This document shows, one piece after another, positions 27,834-35,909 of a stretch of DNA of 64,000 nt. The translations under genes and the position numbers were made by a program. The DNA is taken from positions 5,590,501 through 5,654,500 of the forward strand of contig NZ_JADQDF010000001.1 of NCBI RefSeq assembly GCF_019263585.2, in the 5' to 3' direction. The number at the start of each line of letters is the position of its first letter. Within the stretch, counting starts at the first letter, position 1. A model generated the notes under the pieces. It did not search any database, was not told the DNA's origin, and saw only the letters and a list, made by a program, of their open reading frames with translations. The stretch comes from Pseudonocardia oceani (GTDB taxonomy: Bacteria > Actinomycetota > Actinomycetes > Mycobacteriales > Pseudonocardiaceae).

Positions 27834-27906
27834 GGCTCGCACACAGGCCGCGGGGGTCGCACACAGGGCCGGACCTGTGTGCGAGCCCCCGGAGGTGTGT
27901 GCGAGC
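27834..27906. terminator. Nested inverted-repeat terminator between tex and HAD gene
   Basis: GGCTCGCACACAGG (27834-27847) pairs perfectly with 27874-27887, while a second copy of the TCGCACACAG core (27857-27866) and a second reverse copy (GTGTGTGCGAGC, to 27906) give alternative pairings. Four related copies in 73 bases, two per strand, can form competing hairpins in the gap between convergent genes. Confidence 0.75.
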
Positions 27907-27914
27907 GGGGCGGG

Positions 27915-28616
27915 TCAGCCCGTCAGCACCGCCACCGCCCGCTCCACGTCGTCCAGGCCCGGGAGGACGTGGTGGGCGCCCGCGGCCGTGAGCTCCTCGA
28001 CGGTCGCCGGCCCCGTCGCCACCCCGACGGCGACGACGCCCGCCCCGAGCGCGGCCGCCACGTCGTGCACGGTGTCGCCGACGACGAGCACGTCCGCGTC
28101 GGCGAAGGGGCCGTAGGCGGCCTCGGCGCGCTCGCGGCTGCGGCGCACGAGCTCGGTGCGGACCGAGTGGTCGTCGCCGTAGCCGCCGACCGCCGTGTCG
28201 AGGTGCGGGTGCAGCCCGAACGCCGTCACCTTCGCGACGCCGACCGCCGCGATGTTGCCGGTGACCAGCGTCTGCACGACCCCGGGCCGCCCGGCCAGCG
28301 CGGCCAGCACCGCGGCGGCACCGGGCAGCAGCGTGCCGTGCGCGGGGAGCTGATCGGCGCGGGACGCGAACTCGGCGGTGTAGCGGGCGAAGAACGGCTC
28401 CAGGTGCGGGCCGGCGTCGTCGATGCCGTGCCGGGCGAACAGCTCGGGGGTGATCGACAGGTCGGTGCGCCCCGCCGCGACGAGCGCGCCGCGCCACGGC
28501 ACCCCGGTGACGGCGGTGAAGGCCGCGGCGAACGCGTCGACGCCCAACCCACCCGCGACGAGCAGGGTCTTGTCGACGTCCCACTGGATCAGCCTCATGG
28601 GCCGATCCTGCGTCAT
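27915..28616 (-). CDS. HAD-superfamily phosphatase
   Basis: 233 residues. Motif I is W-D-V-D-K-T-L-L (residues 12-19), with Lys where most HAD enzymes have Gly; motif II is T-G-N near 119; motif IV is V-V-G-D-T-V-H-D near 175. A helical cap follows motif I, so it is a phosphoglycolate-phosphatase-like HAD enzyme acting on a small phosphorylated substrate. An in-frame ATG at 28598 is an alternative start that places motif I at residue 6, closer to family norm. It lies 16 bases after the tyrosine phosphatase gene. Confidence 0.88.
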   Translation of the reverse strand: MTQDRPMRLIQWDVDKTLLVAGGLGVDAFAAAFTAVTGVPWRGALVAAGRTDLSITPELFARHGIDDAGPHLEPFFARYTAEFASRADQLPAHGTLLPGAAAVLAALAGRPGVVQTLVTGNIAAVGVAKVTAFGLHPHLDTAVGGYGDDHSVRTELVRRSRERAEAAYGPFADADVLVVGDTVHDVAAALGAGVVAVGVATGPATVEELTAAGAHHVLPGLDDVERAVAVLTG

Positions 28617-28632
28617 GCCTCTGGTTCCGACG

Positions 28633-29349
28633 TCAGGCGGCCGACTCGTAGGCCCTGCCGAGAAGGCGGTCCGAGAGCCGCGCCAGCGCGGCGCCGTCGA
28701 CGCCGTGCGCGGCCAGCCAGCCCGCGGCGCCGCACTCGTGCGCCTCGACCTCGTCGAGCACCGCCTCCAGCGCCGCGCGGTGCACGCCCATCAGGGCCCG
28801 GTTACGCGGCTCGGGGATCCCGGCGGCGCGCAGCGTGGCCCACAGGCGGGGGAGGTTGGCCTCGGTGCGCAGGTAGTCGGCGACGACGTCGTCCCGGCGC
28901 ACGCCGACCGCGCGCAGCAGCACCGCGACGACGACGCCGGTGCGGTCCTTGCCCGCGGTGCAGTGCACGAGGACGGGGCCGGGGGAGTCGGCGACGAGCG
29001 CGGCGATGTGCGCGATCCGGTCGGCCGCGTCGCGGACGAGGATCGCGTAGGCCTCGGCCAGGTCGTGGCCGGTGGGCCGCTCGGCGGCCAGCGCGGGTGC
29101 GAGGTCGGCGCCCATCGGGACGGAGTGCACGGTGGTGCCGGGGAGGTCGAGCCGGTGCGGGGCGGGGTGCTCGCCGGGCACGCGCAGGTCGATGACGTCG
29201 GCGGGCGGCCACACCGCGACCTCGGCCGACGCGGCGGTGTCCGACAGCGGCAGCTCGCTGCGGTAGAGGACACCGCGGCGGACGATCCGGCCGTCGTCGG
29301 TGCGCAGTCCGCGGAGGTCCCGGAGGTTGGCGGGGGCGTGGTTCGTCAC
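28633..29349 (-). CDS. Tyrosine/dual-specificity protein phosphatase (PtpB-like)
   Basis: 238 residues. The P-loop H-C-T-A-G-K-D-R-T-G (about 136-145) carries the catalytic Cys and Arg of the CX5R family, with the K-D variant typical of bacterial PtpB-like lipid/protein phosphatases. The N-terminus has N-L-R-D-L-R-G-L and R-R-G-V-L-Y-R-S, also typical of that group. It removes phosphate from Tyr/Ser/Thr or phosphoinositides. GTG start at 29349. It is probably co-transcribed with the downstream HAD gene. Confidence 0.9.
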   Translation of the reverse strand: MTNHAPANLRDLRGLRTDDGRIVRRGVLYRSELPLSDTAASAEVAVWPPADVIDLRVPGEHPAPHRLDLPGTTVHSVPMGADLAPALAAERPTGHDLAEAYAILVRDAADRIAHIAALVADSPGPVLVHCTAGKDRTGVVVAVLLRAVGVRRDDVVADYLRTEANLPRLWATLRAAGIPEPRNRALMGVHRAALEAVLDEVEAHECGAAGWLAAHGVDGAALARLSDRLLGRAYESAA

Positions 29350-29420
29350 GCCGTCCAGGCTGCCGTCCGCAGGTGAACGGCGGGCGACGTCGTGACCGAG
29401 AGCCCGTGTGATCTCCGCGT

Positions 29421-29456
29421 CAGGTGACCCGCCGTCGCCGTGAGCGGCGTCACCTG
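29421..29456. repeat. Interrupted palindrome upstream of the DEAD-box gene
   Basis: CAGGTGAC and GTCACCTG arms with a further inner GCCG/CGGC pairing lie between the divergent phosphatase and helicase genes. It may be an operator or part of the helicase mRNA leader. Confidence 0.45.
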
Positions 29457-29527
29457 GGAGTATGTGAGGCCGATGGTGCGTTGAGACCATCAGAGACCGC
29501 AACGGCCAGGCAGAACTCGTGCAGAGG

Positions 29528-29549
29528 GCCCGCGGGCTCGCCCGCGGGT
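29528..29549 (+). promoter_or_regulatory. Leader hairpin of the DEAD-box helicase
   Basis: CCCGCGGG, a CTCG loop and a second CCCGCGGG form a strong hairpin about 40 bases before the helicase start. DEAD-box RNA helicase genes often carry structured 5' leaders through which they control themselves at low temperature. Such control here is inferred from position only. Confidence 0.45.
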
Positions 29550-29589
29550 ACGCCGACGTGTGCCCGCTGACTGCGACGGAAGATTCCAC

Positions 29590-31320
29590 TTGTCTGAGTT
29601 CGACCTCGACCTGCCCGCCTTCTCCGACCTGCCGCTGCGCGACGAGCTGCTCGCCGTCGTCCACGAGTTGGGCTACACCCACCCGAGCCCCATCCAGGCC
29701 CAGGCGATCACGCCCCTGGTCGAGGGCCGCGACCTGCTGGGCCAGGCGGCCACCGGCACCGGCAAGACGGCGGCGTTCGCGCTGCCGATGCTGGAGCGCA
29801 TGGCCGACCAGCGCCCCTCCCGCGAGCGCGGAGCCGCCCCGTTCGGCCTGATCCTGGCCCCCACCCGCGAGCTCGCGCTGCAGGTGTCCGAGGCCGTCCA
29901 GCGCTACGGCGCCGGGCTGCAGGCCCGCGTGCTCACCGTCTACGGCGGCGCGCCGGTCGGCCCGCAGCTCAAGGCGCTGCACCAGGGCGTCGACGTCGTC
30001 GTCGCCACCCCGGGCCGCGCGATCGACCTGATGAACCGCGGCGCGCTCAAGCTGCACGACCTCGAGGTCGTCGTCCTGGACGAGGCCGACGAGATGCTCG
30101 ACATGGGCTTCGTCGAGGACATCGAGACGCTGCTCGACTCCACCCCGGACACCCGGCAGGCGGTGCTGTTCAGCGCCACCATGCCGCGGCGCATCGAGAC
30201 CCTGGCGCAGAAGTACCTGCGCGAGCCGGTCACGGTGCGGATCCGCCGCGAGGAGGTCGCGGAGGGCGAGGCCCCCAAGGTCCGCCAGACCGCCTACCTC
30301 GTGCCGCGCACCCACACCACCGCCGCGCTGGGCCGCGTCCTGGAGGCCGAGCGCCCCAAGGCCGCGATCGTCTTCTGCCGCACCCGGCTCGACGTCGACG
30401 CGGTCACCGAGACGCTCACGGGCCGCGGCCTGCGCGCCGAGGCGCTGCACGGCGGCATGGACCAGGAGCACCGCACCCGCGTGGTCGAGCGGCTGCGCAG
30501 CGGGCGCACCGAGCTGCTCGTCGCCACCGACGTCGCGGCCCGCGGCCTCGACATCGACCTGCTCACCCACGTCGTCAACCACGACGTACCGCAGAGCTCC
30601 GAGGCCTACGTGCACCGCATCGGCCGCGTCGGCCGGGCCGGGCGCGAGGGCGTCGCGATCACGCTGGCGCCGCCGTCGAAGGTCTACGCGCTGCGCAACG
30701 TGGAGCGGCTCACCGGCCAGACCATCGAGATGGCCGCCGTCCCCACCGCGGCCGACCTGCGCGCCGCCCGCCTCGAGCGCACCCGTGAGGCGCTGCGCGA
30801 GGCGCTGGCCGACATGCCGGCCGACGACGACGGCGTGGCCGCCGTGGTCGCCGGGCTCGCCGAGGAGTTCGACGCCGCCGACGTGGCCACCGCCGCGATC
30901 CGGCTGATGACCGCCGCCGCGGGCACGCCCGACGACGGCGAGGACATCCCGGTGGTCAGCGCGCCGCGCTCGGGCTCGCGCGACTCGCGGGGTCCGCGCG
31001 ACGCCCGCGACTCCCGGGGCCGCGGCGGCGCCGCCGGCACCCGGGCGCCGAAGGCCGGCACCACGCGGCTGTTCGTCAACGCCGGCCGCGCCAGCGGTGT
31101 GCGCCCGCAGGACATCGTGGGCGCACTGGCCAACGAGTCGAACCTGACGGGTCGCGACATCGGCGCCATCCAGATCCACGAGCGGCACGCGCTGGTCGAG
31201 ATCCCGGAGCACGCCGCCGACGACGTGCTGCGCAGCCTGCGCGGCACGACGACGCTCAAGGGCCGCCGCGCCAACGTGCGCCGCGACCGCGGCTTCGCCT
31301 CCGCCGGCAGCCGGGACTGA
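29590..31320 (+). CDS. deaD: DEAD-box ATP-dependent RNA helicase
   Basis: 576 residues. Q-motif around S-P-I-Q-A-Q, Walker A A-T-G-T-G-K-T, P-T-R-E-L-A, D-E-A-D, S-A-T, then helicase C motifs including H-R-I-G-R-V-G-R. A DbpA-like RNA-binding domain forms the C-terminus (about 495-565), after an Arg/Gly/Asp-rich linker. This fits CsdA/DeaD-type enzymes that unwind rRNA in ribosome assembly and at low temperature. I prefer the TTG at 29590 because GGAAGA lies just upstream; an in-frame GTG at 29560 would add ten residues. The upstream 240 bases hold two palindromes and no gene. Confidence 0.95.
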   Translation: MSEFDLDLPAFSDLPLRDELLAVVHELGYTHPSPIQAQAITPLVEGRDLLGQAATGTGKTAAFALPMLERMADQRPSRERGAAPFGLILAPTRELALQVSEAVQRYGAGLQARVLTVYGGAPVGPQLKALHQGVDVVVATPGRAIDLMNRGALKLHDLEVVVLDEADEMLDMGFVEDIETLLDSTPDTRQAVLFSATMPRRIETLAQKYLREPVTVRIRREEVAEGEAPKVRQTAYLVPRTHTTAALGRVLEAERPKAAIVFCRTRLDVDAVTETLTGRGLRAEALHGGMDQEHRTRVVERLRSGRTELLVATDVAARGLDIDLLTHVVNHDVPQSSEAYVHRIGRVGRAGREGVAITLAPPSKVYALRNVERLTGQTIEMAAVPTAADLRAARLERTREALREALADMPADDDGVAAVVAGLAEEFDAADVATAAIRLMTAAAGTPDDGEDIPVVSAPRSGSRDSRGPRDARDSRGRGGAAGTRAPKAGTTRLFVNAGRASGVRPQDIVGALANESNLTGRDIGAIQIHERHALVEIPEHAADDVLRSLRGTTTLKGRRANVRRDRGFASAGSRD

Positions 31321-31365
31321 TCTACTAGGCCGAACGGCCCAACGTCGTCCTGCTAGCGTTCGTCC

Positions 31366-32790
31366 ATGCGCTGGCGGACGGCGGTGGCCGTGCTGGCCGC
31401 GCTCACGGCCGGGTCCACCGGGGCCGGGTGCTCGGCCACCGTGCCCGGCACCGGCTCACCCGCCCGCGACGCCGCGCTCGCCGCCCTGCCCTTCGACGAA
31501 GCCGAACGCGTCCTCGCGGGGCAGATGGCGGTCCTGCGGTCGTGGGACGTCTGCGCGATGCACGACGTCGCCGCGGCCGAGCGCGCCTCCGGGGCCGTGG
31601 CGTTCGCGCTGCGCCCGGTCCGCGGCCACGACGGCTGCGAGGTCGCGCTGGAGTCCGCCGCCGACGGCGCGCTGTCCTACGTGACGATCGAGGTCGCGGA
31701 ACTCGTGCGGGGCCCGGGCGCCCCCCGCGAGATCGGCGGCCGCTCCTTCCCGCCCGTCGCGCCGGCCGAGGAGGCGCACGGGCGTCCCGAGTGCGGGTAC
31801 GCCCGCGAGGTCGCGCTGGGCTGGGGCGTCGTCGTGCGCGGCGAGGTCGCCGACGACCCGGCGGCCTCCTGCGCGCTGGCCGGCGACTACCTCGCCGACG
31901 TCCTGCCCCGCATCGACGCCCCGCCGCTGCGCGCCGCCGCGGGCACCGACCCCGCGTTCGCGCTGGGGGAGCAGGACCCGTGCGCGGCGCTCGCCGCCGT
32001 CGACCCAGCGCCCGCCGGCGTCACCGTCGGCGGGCCCCGGACCTGCTCCGCGCCCGGCGTCGCGGTGGCGTTCGGGCTGGCCCAGGTCGAGGTCGACGTC
32101 GAGGGCGTCGCGGGGATGTTGCCCGACGGCCGGGTCGAGGTCGTCGACGACGCCCCGTCCGGCTGCACGGTGACCCGCCAGGTCAGCGACGCGACGCTGC
32201 TCGTACCGTCGCTGCCCTACCTGTTCCGCGAGACCCTCGCCGTGACCGCGCCCGGCTGCGACGCCGCCCGCACCGGCGTCGACCGGGCGGCCGCGACCCT
32301 GCCCGGCCCGCTCCCCGCCGCCGCCGGGGCGCTCGCGCTGGGCTCGCTGGAGGACCTGCCCACCGCCGACGACGTCGGCGCGCCGTTCGACCCCTGCGCG
32401 ACGATCGGCTGGTCCGCGTTCCCCGCCGAGGTGCGCCCGCCCGGCGTCGACCCACGCCCGTTCCCCTCACCGGTGGAGGCCGGCACGCTCTACCGCGTGG
32501 GCTGCGACTACGCCTCGGACGCGCTGCTGTCGGTCGTGAGCTGGGGCCCGGCGGCGGGCGCCTACAGCGTCGACCCCGCCGCGCGTCCCGGCGTCGCCAC
32601 CCGGTTCGGCGACCGCCCCGGCCTGGAGCACCGCGCCCCGCCGGCGCCCGGCCAGGCGGCCCTGTGCCTGTCGACGATGCAGCTGGGCAACGGGCTGGCC
32701 GGCGTCGTCACCCTCGCCCGCGGGACGCAGGCCGACCTCTGCGCGGTCAACCGCGCCGTGCTGGAGGCGCTGGCGCCCCGGGTGCCCTAG
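31366..32790 (+). CDS. Secreted lipoprotein, DUF3558-like
   Basis: 474 residues. A signal peptide with hydrophobic core (about 5-18) ends in a lipobox T-G-A-G-C, so Cys 22 should be lipid-modified and the protein anchored outside the membrane. The body has two similar halves with regularly spaced cysteines (D-P-C-A near 205 and 340), suggesting a tandem DUF3558-like fold as in mycobacterial Lpr proteins. TAGCGT at 31354-31359, six bases before the ATG, fits a leaderless promoter. No ligand can be predicted. Confidence 0.82.
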   Translation: MRWRTAVAVLAALTAGSTGAGCSATVPGTGSPARDAALAALPFDEAERVLAGQMAVLRSWDVCAMHDVAAAERASGAVAFALRPVRGHDGCEVALESAADGALSYVTIEVAELVRGPGAPREIGGRSFPPVAPAEEAHGRPECGYAREVALGWGVVVRGEVADDPAASCALAGDYLADVLPRIDAPPLRAAAGTDPAFALGEQDPCAALAAVDPAPAGVTVGGPRTCSAPGVAVAFGLAQVEVDVEGVAGMLPDGRVEVVDDAPSGCTVTRQVSDATLLVPSLPYLFRETLAVTAPGCDAARTGVDRAAATLPGPLPAAAGALALGSLEDLPTADDVGAPFDPCATIGWSAFPAEVRPPGVDPRPFPSPVEAGTLYRVGCDYASDALLSVVSWGPAAGAYSVDPAARPGVATRFGDRPGLEHRAPPAPGQAALCLSTMQLGNGLAGVVTLARGTQADLCAVNRAVLEALAPRVP

Positions 32791-32796
32791 GAGGGT

Positions 32797-32821
32797 CCTG
32801 ACCAACGCCGCGTTGGTCAGG
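32797..32821. repeat. Perfect 11-bp palindrome before the MFS-ilvD pair
   Basis: CCTGACCAACG, spacer CCG and the exact complement lie 6 bases after the lipoprotein stop and 53 bases before the MFS start. No T-run follows. It could terminate the lipoprotein transcript or be the operator for a dimeric repressor of the MFS-ilvD unit. No regulator gene is adjacent. Confidence 0.6.
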
Positions 32822-32874
32822 GCGCTCCTGGCTCCCGCTTGTCCCCGTCCGCGACCCGGGGTAGGCAGTGCCGC

Positions 32875-34221
32875 ATGGCCGATGACGTCCAGGGGTCCCC
32901 GCTCGTCGACGCGGCGGTGCGGCGCGCCATGTGGCGCCTGCTGCCCTTCCTCGGGCTCTGCTACCTGCTCAACTACGTCGACCGCGTGAACGTCGGCTTC
33001 GCCGCGCTGCGGATGAACCCCGACCTCGGGCTGTCGGCCGCCGCGTACGGGCTGGGGGCGGGGCTGTTCTTCGTCGGCTACTTCTTCTTCGAGGTGCCGA
33101 GCAACGTGGTCCTGCACCGGGTCGGCGCACGGCTGTGGATCGCGCGGATCATGGTGACCTGGGGGATCGTCGCGTCGTCGACGGCGTTCGTGACGAACGA
33201 GCTCGGCTTCTACGCCGTGCGGTTCCTGCTCGGCGTGGCCGAGGCCGGGTTCTTCCCCGGGATCATCCTGTACCTGACCTACTGGTTCCCGCGGGCGCGG
33301 CGGGCGCGGGTGGTGGCGCTGTTCTTCCTGGCGGTGCCGCTGTCGACGGTGCTGGGCGCGCCGCTGTCCACGTGGCTCATCGAGAACGGCGACGGCGTGC
33401 TCGGCTTCGAGCAGGGCTGGCGGTTCATGTTCTTCGCCGAGGGCGTGCCGGCCGTCCTCGTCGGGCTGCTGGTGCTCGTGCTCCTGCCCGACCGCCCGAC
33501 GAAGGCGCGCTGGCTCGAGCCCGACGCGGCCCGCGCGCTGGAGGCGCGGATCACCGCCGAGGACGCCGCGCAGGTGCCCGGGACCACCGGGATGCGCGAC
33601 GCGCTGCGGGACGGACGGGTCGTCGCGCTGTCGGTCGTCTACTTCGGGGTGGTGTTCGGGCTCTACGTGCTGGCGTTCTTCCTGCCGCAGGTGGTGTCGG
33701 ACCTGCAGGAGCAGTTCGGCGTCGAGTTCTCGCTCGTGCAGATCGGGCTGATCACCGCGGTGCCCTACGCGGTCGCGTCGGTCGTGATGGTGCTCAACGC
33801 CCGGCACTCCGACGCCACCCGCGAGCGGACCCTGCACGTCGCCGTGCCGGCGCTGGTGGGGGCGGCGGGCGTCGCGGTCGCGCTGTTCCTGGACTCGCCC
33901 TACCTGGTGATCGCCGCGATGTGCGTGTGCGCGTCGGGCGTCTTCGCCGCGATCCCGGTGATCTGGCAGATCCCGCCGACGTTCCTCACCGGCGTCGGCG
34001 CGGCGGCGGGGATCGCGCTCATCAACTCCTTCGGCAACCTCTCCGGGTTCGTCGGGCCGTACCTGACCGGGTGGCTGCAGGGCGTCACCGGTGACTTCCG
34101 CGCCGGCATGTTCGTCGTCGCCGGGTTCATGGTGCTGGCCGCCGTGGTCGTCCTGGTCGTGGGACGCCGGGTGGGCACCCGCGATGATGGGGCCCCCACC
34201 ACGGCAGGAGTCCGTTCATGA
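32875..34221 (+). CDS. MFS transporter of the anion:cation symporter (ACS) family
   Basis: 448 residues, about 12 transmembrane helices in two halves. N-Y-V-D-R-V-N-V-G-F in helix 1 and the G-V-A-E-A-G-F-F-P-G-I stretch of helices 4-5 are hallmarks of the ACS family (galactonate, glucarate, phthalate and hydroxyphenylacetate carriers). It should import an organic anion with protons. Stop overlaps ilvD (ATGA), so the two form an operon; a sugar acid substrate would make sense if the dehydratase acts on sugar acids. Confidence 0.93.
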   Translation: MADDVQGSPLVDAAVRRAMWRLLPFLGLCYLLNYVDRVNVGFAALRMNPDLGLSAAAYGLGAGLFFVGYFFFEVPSNVVLHRVGARLWIARIMVTWGIVASSTAFVTNELGFYAVRFLLGVAEAGFFPGIILYLTYWFPRARRARVVALFFLAVPLSTVLGAPLSTWLIENGDGVLGFEQGWRFMFFAEGVPAVLVGLLVLVLLPDRPTKARWLEPDAARALEARITAEDAAQVPGTTGMRDALRDGRVVALSVVYFGVVFGLYVLAFFLPQVVSDLQEQFGVEFSLVQIGLITAVPYAVASVVMVLNARHSDATRERTLHVAVPALVGAAGVAVALFLDSPYLVIAAMCVCASGVFAAIPVIWQIPPTFLTGVGAAAGIALINSFGNLSGFVGPYLTGWLQGVTGDFRAGMFVVAGFMVLAAVVVLVVGRRVGTRDDGAPTTAGVRS

Positions 34222-35891
34222 GCGACATCAAGCCCCGGTCCCGCGAGGTCACCGACGGCCTGGAGCGCACCGCCGCGCGCGGCATGCTCCGCGCCGTCGG
34301 CATGCGCGACGAGGACTTCGGCAAGCCCCAGATCGGCATCGCGTCGAGCTGGAACGAGATCACCCCGTGCAACCTCTCGCTGCAGCGCCTGGGCCTCGCG
34401 GCCAAGGAGGGCGTGCACCGGGCGGGCGGGTTCCCGATGGAGTTCGGCACGATCTCGGTGTCGGACGGCATCTCGATGGGTCACGTCGGTATGCACTGGT
34501 CGCTGGTCAGCCGCGAGGTGATCGCCGACTCCGTCGAGACCGTCGTGCAGGCCGAGCGCCTCGACGGCACCGTGCTGCTCGCGGGCTGCGACAAGAGCCT
34601 GCCCGGGATGCTGATGGCCGCGGCGCGCCTCGACCTCGCCGCCGTCTTCCTCTACGCCGGGTCGATCATGCCCGGGTACGTGGGGGAGCGGGAGGTGACG
34701 ATCGCCGACGCGTTCGAGGCGGTCGGCGCGTGTCAGCGGGGCCTGATCACGCGCGAGGAGGTCGACGCCATCGAGCGCGCGATCTGCCCCGGCGAGGGCG
34801 CCTGCGGCGGCATGTACACGGCCAACACGATGGCGAGCGCGGCCGAGGCGCTCGGGATGGCGCTGCCCGGCTCGGCCAGCCCGCCCGCGGTCGACCGCCG
34901 ACGCGACGGCATCGCCCGCGCGTCCGGCGAGGCCGTGATCGGGATGATCGAGAAGGGCATCACGGCCCGGCAGATCCTCACGCGCGAGGCGTTCGAGAAC
35001 GCGATCGCCGTCGTCATGGCGTTCGGCGGGTCCACCAACGCGGTGCTGCACCTGCTCGCGATCGCGTGGGAGGCGGGCGTGCCGCTGGAGCTCGCCGACT
35101 TCACCCGCGTCGGCGACCGCGTGCCGCACCTCGCCGACGTCAAGCCGTTCGGGGCGCACGTGATGTCCACCGTCGACCGCGTGGGCGGCGTGCCCGTCGT
35201 CATGAAGGCGCTGCTCGACGCCGGGCTGCTGCACGGCGACGTGCTCACCTGCACCGGCTCCACCGTCGCGGAGAACCTCGCCGCGATCGACCCGCCGGAC
35301 CTCGACGGCGAGATCCTGCGCGCCCTGTCGAACCCCATCCACCCCACCGGCGGCATCACGATCCTGCACGGCTCGCTCGCGCCCGAGGGGGCCGTCGTCA
35401 AGAGCGCCGGGTTCGACTCCTCGCGCTTCGAGGGCACCGCCCGCGTCTTCGACGGCGAGCAGGGCGCGATGGACGCCGTGCCGGACCTGCAGCCCGGCGA
35501 CGTCGTCGTCATCCGGTACGAGGGGCCCCGCGGCGGGCCGGGGATGCGCGAGATGCTCGCGGTGACCGGGGCGATCAAGGGCGCCGGGCTGGGCAAGGAC
35601 GTCCTGCTGCTCACCGACGGCCGCTTCTCCGGGGCGACGACCGGGCTGTGCGTGGGGCACGTCGCGCCCGAGGCCGTCGACGGCGGGCCGATCGCGTTCG
35701 TCCGGGACGGCGACCGGATCGTGCTGGACATGGCGTCGCGGACGCTGGACCTGGTCGTCGACGAGGCGGAGCTCGCGCGCCGGCGGGAGGCGTGGTCGGC
35801 GCCCGCCCCCACCCCCGAGCTGCGGCGCGGGGTGCTGGGGAAGTACGCGAAGCTCGTGGGGTCGGCGGCGCAGGGGGCGGTCTGCGGGTAG
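34218..35891 (+). CDS. ilvD: Dihydroxy-acid dehydratase (IlvD/Edd family)
   Basis: 557 residues, full length. Iron-sulfur ligands are seen in G-C-D-K-S-L-P-G near 122 and C-P-G-E-G-A-C-G-G-M near 194, with the family C-terminus intact. It dehydrates 2,3-dihydroxy-isovalerate in valine/isoleucine synthesis, or a sugar acid in related enzymes. Length and motifs fit IlvD. Placement behind a sugar-acid-type MFS carrier is unusual for a biosynthetic ilvD, so a second, catabolic copy cannot be excluded. It ends inside a perfect palindrome shared with the next gene. Confidence 0.92.
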   Translation: MSDIKPRSREVTDGLERTAARGMLRAVGMRDEDFGKPQIGIASSWNEITPCNLSLQRLGLAAKEGVHRAGGFPMEFGTISVSDGISMGHVGMHWSLVSREVIADSVETVVQAERLDGTVLLAGCDKSLPGMLMAAARLDLAAVFLYAGSIMPGYVGEREVTIADAFEAVGACQRGLITREEVDAIERAICPGEGACGGMYTANTMASAAEALGMALPGSASPPAVDRRRDGIARASGEAVIGMIEKGITARQILTREAFENAIAVVMAFGGSTNAVLHLLAIAWEAGVPLELADFTRVGDRVPHLADVKPFGAHVMSTVDRVGGVPVVMKALLDAGLLHGDVLTCTGSTVAENLAAIDPPDLDGEILRALSNPIHPTGGITILHGSLAPEGAVVKSAGFDSSRFEGTARVFDGEQGAMDAVPDLQPGDVVVIRYEGPRGGPGMREMLAVTGAIKGAGLGKDVLLLTDGRFSGATTGLCVGHVAPEAVDGGPIAFVRDGDRIVLDMASRTLDLVVDEAELARRREAWSAPAPTPELRRGVLGKYAKLVGSAAQGAVCG

Positions 35892-35909
35892 TCGGCGCGC
35901 GCCGACTAC
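35888..35909. terminator. 22-bp perfect palindrome holding both stop codons
   Basis: GTAGTCGGCGC joined directly to its own reverse complement. The ilvD stop (TAG, 35889-35891) and the stop of the convergent HNH gene (TAG on the minus strand, 35906-35908) are mirror images inside it. As RNA it forms a hairpin from either side, so it is probably a bidirectional terminator. Confidence 0.75.

Noticed and set aside
25091..27862. Long minus-strand open frame across tex
   Set aside because: Shadow of Tex; no domain and implausible composition.
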